This document shows positions 61,343 to 64,000 of a stretch of 64,000 bases of DNA, piece by piece. A model generated the notes under the pieces. It did no database searches and was not told where the DNA came from. It was given only the letters and a program-made list of their open reading frames with translations. Numbering within the stretch: position 1 is the stretch's first letter; every line of letters starts with the position of its first letter. The translations under genes and the position numbers were made by a program. Origin of the DNA: Bacteroidota bacterium (lineage in GTDB: Bacteria > Bacteroidota > Bacteroidia > Chitinophagales > Chitinophagaceae); NCBI GenBank assembly GCA_018266775.1, contig JAFDZS010000011.1:531404-595403 (forward strand), given 5' to 3'.

Positions 61343-63838
61343 ATGAAACAAAAACTACTGCTTATTGCAGCCGTAACGCTATCACTATCCCTTTCCCTGA
61401 GGGCACAAACTTCTCCTTCAACCGTAAACGGGCAGGTTAAAGACGCAGCGGGTAACCCGATTGCCACCGCCACTATCATGCTGCAGCGGGCTAAAGACAG
61501 TGGCCTGGTAAAAACTGCCATTTCCAATGCCACAGGTAATTACCAGTTGGTTAGTATTAAACCGGGCAGGTATTTTGTAAGCGCCACCGGTACCGGCCTG
61601 CAAAAAAACAGTTCTGCCGCTTTTGAGGTGAAGGAAAATGAAACATTTACCGTACCGGCACTTGTACTGCAAACTGCCACTAAAAATTTACAGGGCGTTA
61701 CGGTTACCAGCCAAAAACCCATTGTGGAAGTAAAGGCCGATAAAATGATTGTAAATGTAGAAGGCACTATTAATGCCGTGGGCAATGATGCGCTGGAATT
61801 GCTGCGCAAATCTCCCGGTGTGATGATTGACAAAGATGATAACCTGAGCCTTGCCGGAAAAAATGGTGTGCAGGTATATATAGATGGTAAACCCAGCCCG
61901 CTTTCCGGCGCTGATCTGGCGGCTTATTTAAAATCGCTGCAGTCTTCGCAGATTGAAGCGATAGAACTCATCACCAATCCCTCTGCCAAATATGAAGCGG
62001 CGGGTAATGCGGGCATCATCAACATCAAACTGAAAAAGAATAAAAACCTGGGCACTAACGGTAACGTAAACGCTGGTTATAATATTGGCACGTATGCCAA
62101 GTATAACGCAGGCATTGCATTGAATAACCGCAATGCCAAAACCAATATTTTCGGCAACTATAATTTCAGTACGGGCATCAACGAAAGTAATTTCAGTTTA
62201 TACCGCGTGCAGCCTGATAGTATTTTTGACCAGAAGAGTCGAATCCTGCAACGTAATAAAGATGCCCATAATTTTAAAGCCGGTGTTGATTTCTTTATTA
62301 ACAAGAAAAGCACTTTTGGAGCAGTGGTGAATGGCAATATTTCAAAGAGTGACATTTATACCTCAGGCCCGATGTATATTATTTACAGTCCCAGCAATAC
62401 TATCGACCGAACGCTGATTGCAACCGGCGACAACCTCACCACACGTTCCAACGTTAACTTTAACCTGAACTACCGGTATGCTGTTACCGGCGGTTCTGAA
62501 TTAAACATTGATGCTGATTATGGTTTTTATAACCTGCGTACGCATCAGTTTCAGCCTAATGATTATTATGCAGGCACCAGCAATGTGAAGATTGCCAACA
62601 ATACATACAGAACTATATCTCCCACCGATATTGGCATTTTTGCGTTGAAGGCTGACTATGAACAAAACTTTAAGAAAGGCCGTTTGGGTTATGGTGGTAA
62701 GATTGGTTATGTAAATACCGATAATGATTTTGCAAGATGGAATGTGATCAACAATGCGGATGTGTATGATAACGATGCCAGCAACCGTTTCAGGTATAAA
62801 GAAAATATCAATGCTGCATACCTGAATTATAACAGGGCATACAAAGGTGTTATGGTACAGGCTGGGCTGCGTTTGGAAAACACCAATTCTGACGGGCATA
62901 CCACCGGCTTGAAAAATATTGCGGCCCTGGGTAACCCCGCGGTTTATGCAGACTTAGATACTACTGTAAAAAGAAGTTATACTGATTTGTTTCCCAGTGC
63001 TGCCATTACGTTCAACAAAAACCCGATGAGTATTTTTGGTGTTACTTTCAGCCGGCGTATAGACAGGCCTGCCTACCAGGATCTGAACCCGTTTGAATTT
63101 AAGATCAATGATTACACGTATATGAAAGGTAATACGCAGCTGCGGCCGCAGTATACTAACAGCATTGGCTTTACGCATACGTACAAATACCGTTTGAACA
63201 CTTCGCTTAACTACAGCCATGTGAAAGATATTTTTGCGCAGATACCGGACACGCTGGGTTCAAAAAGTTTCTTAACTAAAAAGAACTTAGCTACACAGGA
63301 TATTGTGAGCATCAACATCAGCTACCCGTTCCAGAAAAAATGGTACAGCTTTTTTGCTAACATCGGCGGCAACTATTCTATGTACAAAGCCAACTTTGGT
63401 GGTGGTAACCGTAACATCAACTTAAATGTTGCGGCCATGAATTTCTTCATGCAAAACACTTTTAATTTGGGCAAAGGCTATAAAGCTGAGCTGAGTGGCT
63501 TTTATAACTCCCCAACTGTTTTCCAGGGCACCATAAAAGCACAGGCATTGTACAGTATTGATGGTGGTGTACAAAAAACATTGTGGAAAGGTAAGGGCAA
63601 CATCAAAGCATCGTGCAGTGATATGTTTAAACTGCTGCGCTTTAAAGGCTCCATTGATTTTGCAGGTCAGCATAGTGATGTACTGGCACACTGGGAAAGC
63701 CGCCAGTTTAAACTGAACTTCAGTTACCGGTTTGGTAACAGCCAGGTAAAGGCTGCCCGCCAGCGTAAAGAAGCCATTGAAGATGAGAATAAACGTTCTC
63801 AGCAAAGTAATGGTGGTATGGGTGTGGGTGGTAATTAA
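61343..63838 (+). CDS. Outer-membrane beta-barrel receptor with regulatory-like N-domain
   Basis: 831 aa. Signal peptide (1-22, ending SLSLRAQ), carboxypeptidase-regulatory-like domain (28-112, VNGQVKDAAGNPIATATIML), TonB plug-like region (about 118-240, NVEGTINAVGNDALELLRKSPGV and LITNPSAKYEAAGNAGIINI) and a long barrel of the OMP_b-brl_3 type (to about 805). The C-terminal tail is hydrophilic (KRSQQSNGGMGVGGN) rather than ending on an aromatic strand. Related to TonB receptors, but the cargo is unknown and no SusD-type partner is next to it. Confidence 0.88.
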   Translation: MKQKLLLIAAVTLSLSLSLRAQTSPSTVNGQVKDAAGNPIATATIMLQRAKDSGLVKTAISNATGNYQLVSIKPGRYFVSATGTGLQKNSSAAFEVKENETFTVPALVLQTATKNLQGVTVTSQKPIVEVKADKMIVNVEGTINAVGNDALELLRKSPGVMIDKDDNLSLAGKNGVQVYIDGKPSPLSGADLAAYLKSLQSSQIEAIELITNPSAKYEAAGNAGIINIKLKKNKNLGTNGNVNAGYNIGTYAKYNAGIALNNRNAKTNIFGNYNFSTGINESNFSLYRVQPDSIFDQKSRILQRNKDAHNFKAGVDFFINKKSTFGAVVNGNISKSDIYTSGPMYIIYSPSNTIDRTLIATGDNLTTRSNVNFNLNYRYAVTGGSELNIDADYGFYNLRTHQFQPNDYYAGTSNVKIANNTYRTISPTDIGIFALKADYEQNFKKGRLGYGGKIGYVNTDNDFARWNVINNADVYDNDASNRFRYKENINAAYLNYNRAYKGVMVQAGLRLENTNSDGHTTGLKNIAALGNPAVYADLDTTVKRSYTDLFPSAAITFNKNPMSIFGVTFSRRIDRPAYQDLNPFEFKINDYTYMKGNTQLRPQYTNSIGFTHTYKYRLNTSLNYSHVKDIFAQIPDTLGSKSFLTKKNLATQDIVSINISYPFQKKWYSFFANIGGNYSMYKANFGGGNRNINLNVAAMNFFMQNTFNLGKGYKAELSGFYNSPTVFQGTIKAQALYSIDGGVQKTLWKGKGNIKASCSDMFKLLRFKGSIDFAGQHSDVLAHWESRQFKLNFSYRFGNSQVKAARQRKEAIEDENKRSQQSNGGMGVGGN

Positions 63839-63865
63839 GTTGATGAATGTTTTATTGATAAGAGG

Positions 63866-63893
63866 AGCCGTTCCATTTGGGACGGCTTTTTTA
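63866..63893 (+). terminator. Terminator of the receptor gene
   Basis: AGCCGTTCC pairs with GGGACGGCT (one T-G pair, ATTT loop) and runs into TTTTTT. Confidence 0.88.
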
Positions 63894-63896
63894 CGG

Positions 63897-64000
63897 GTTG
63901 CACGCAGAGGCGCAGGGAGATGGTCTGACGGCCTCGTCTAACCATGAGAAAAGGGTTGCACGCAGAGGTGCAGAGAAGAAGTTTGCTCGCAGCGGCACAA
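63897..64000. repeat. Composite CGCAGAGG/ATGGTCTGACG repeat at window end
   Basis: GCACGCAGAGGCGCAGGGAG, the palindrome ATGGTCTGACG..CGTCTAACCAT (63920-63945), GCACGCAGAGGTGCAGAG and TTGCTCGCAGCGGCACAA. It has the same order of parts as 46125-46295 and is cut by the window end. Confidence 0.8.

Overview
The window reads as a chromosomal segment of a Bacteroidota bacterium, most likely family Chitinophagaceae. The evidence is bacillithiol genes (bshB1, bshC, a BstA-like transferase), outer-membrane receptors with carboxypeptidase-regulatory-like N-termini, a HYC_CC_PP family protein, weak or absent Shine-Dalgarno sequences, and TAnnTTTG promoter boxes just upstream of several genes. Placement below family level is not supported by the sequence alone.

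Layout. 1-8.6 kb: housekeeping genes (bshB1, acyl desaturase, DUF1003, glnS, tRNA-Cys, nucleoside phosphorylase overlapping dapF, corA, Nudix, GNAT). 8.7-14.1 kb: O-methyltransferase, lipoprotein peptidase, SDR, RNase P RNA on the minus strand, a frameshifted TfoX-like gene, DUF4337 and a secreted unknown. 14.2-18.0 kb: a metal-handling cluster (HYC_CC_PP protein, secreted triple heavy-metal-binding-domain protein, TonB receptor with an N-terminal HMA domain). 18-23 kb: DoxX, DUF4197, FMN reductase, an OsmC/Fe-S fusion, a small GNAT and two AT-rich unknowns. 23-34 kb: GH78 rhamnosidase, VOC, a YCII/ECF-sigma pair, SulP transporter, racemase, a TonB-like protein and folC. 34-39.4 kb: Nudix, BstA, orphan ABC ATPase, GNAT-fbp, aspartate kinase. 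39.4-44.7 kb: a long tandem array, then mostly unrecognised secreted proteins and an L,D-transpeptidase. 44.7-54 kb: hppD, then purK and purE separated by a complete RND efflux operon. 54-64 kb: CLC channel, DUF1223, msrA, bshC, rimO and a large outer-membrane receptor.

No transposase, integrase, phage gene, CRISPR array or known defence locus was seen. The notable non-coding content is a dense set of interspersed palindromic repeats. They comprise a 34-nt two-stem palindrome (five copies), a CTGTCAG..TGAGC family often next to it, a 25-nt AAGGCAACCT..TTGACTT palindrome, and an ATGGTCTGACG..CGTCTGACCAT palindrome that also forms the core of an alternating 88/89-bp tandem array.

No wholly new enzyme system is evident. 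The best candidates for follow-up are the metal cluster with its intercistronic hairpin, the repeat families and the possible frameshifting site in the TfoX-like gene.
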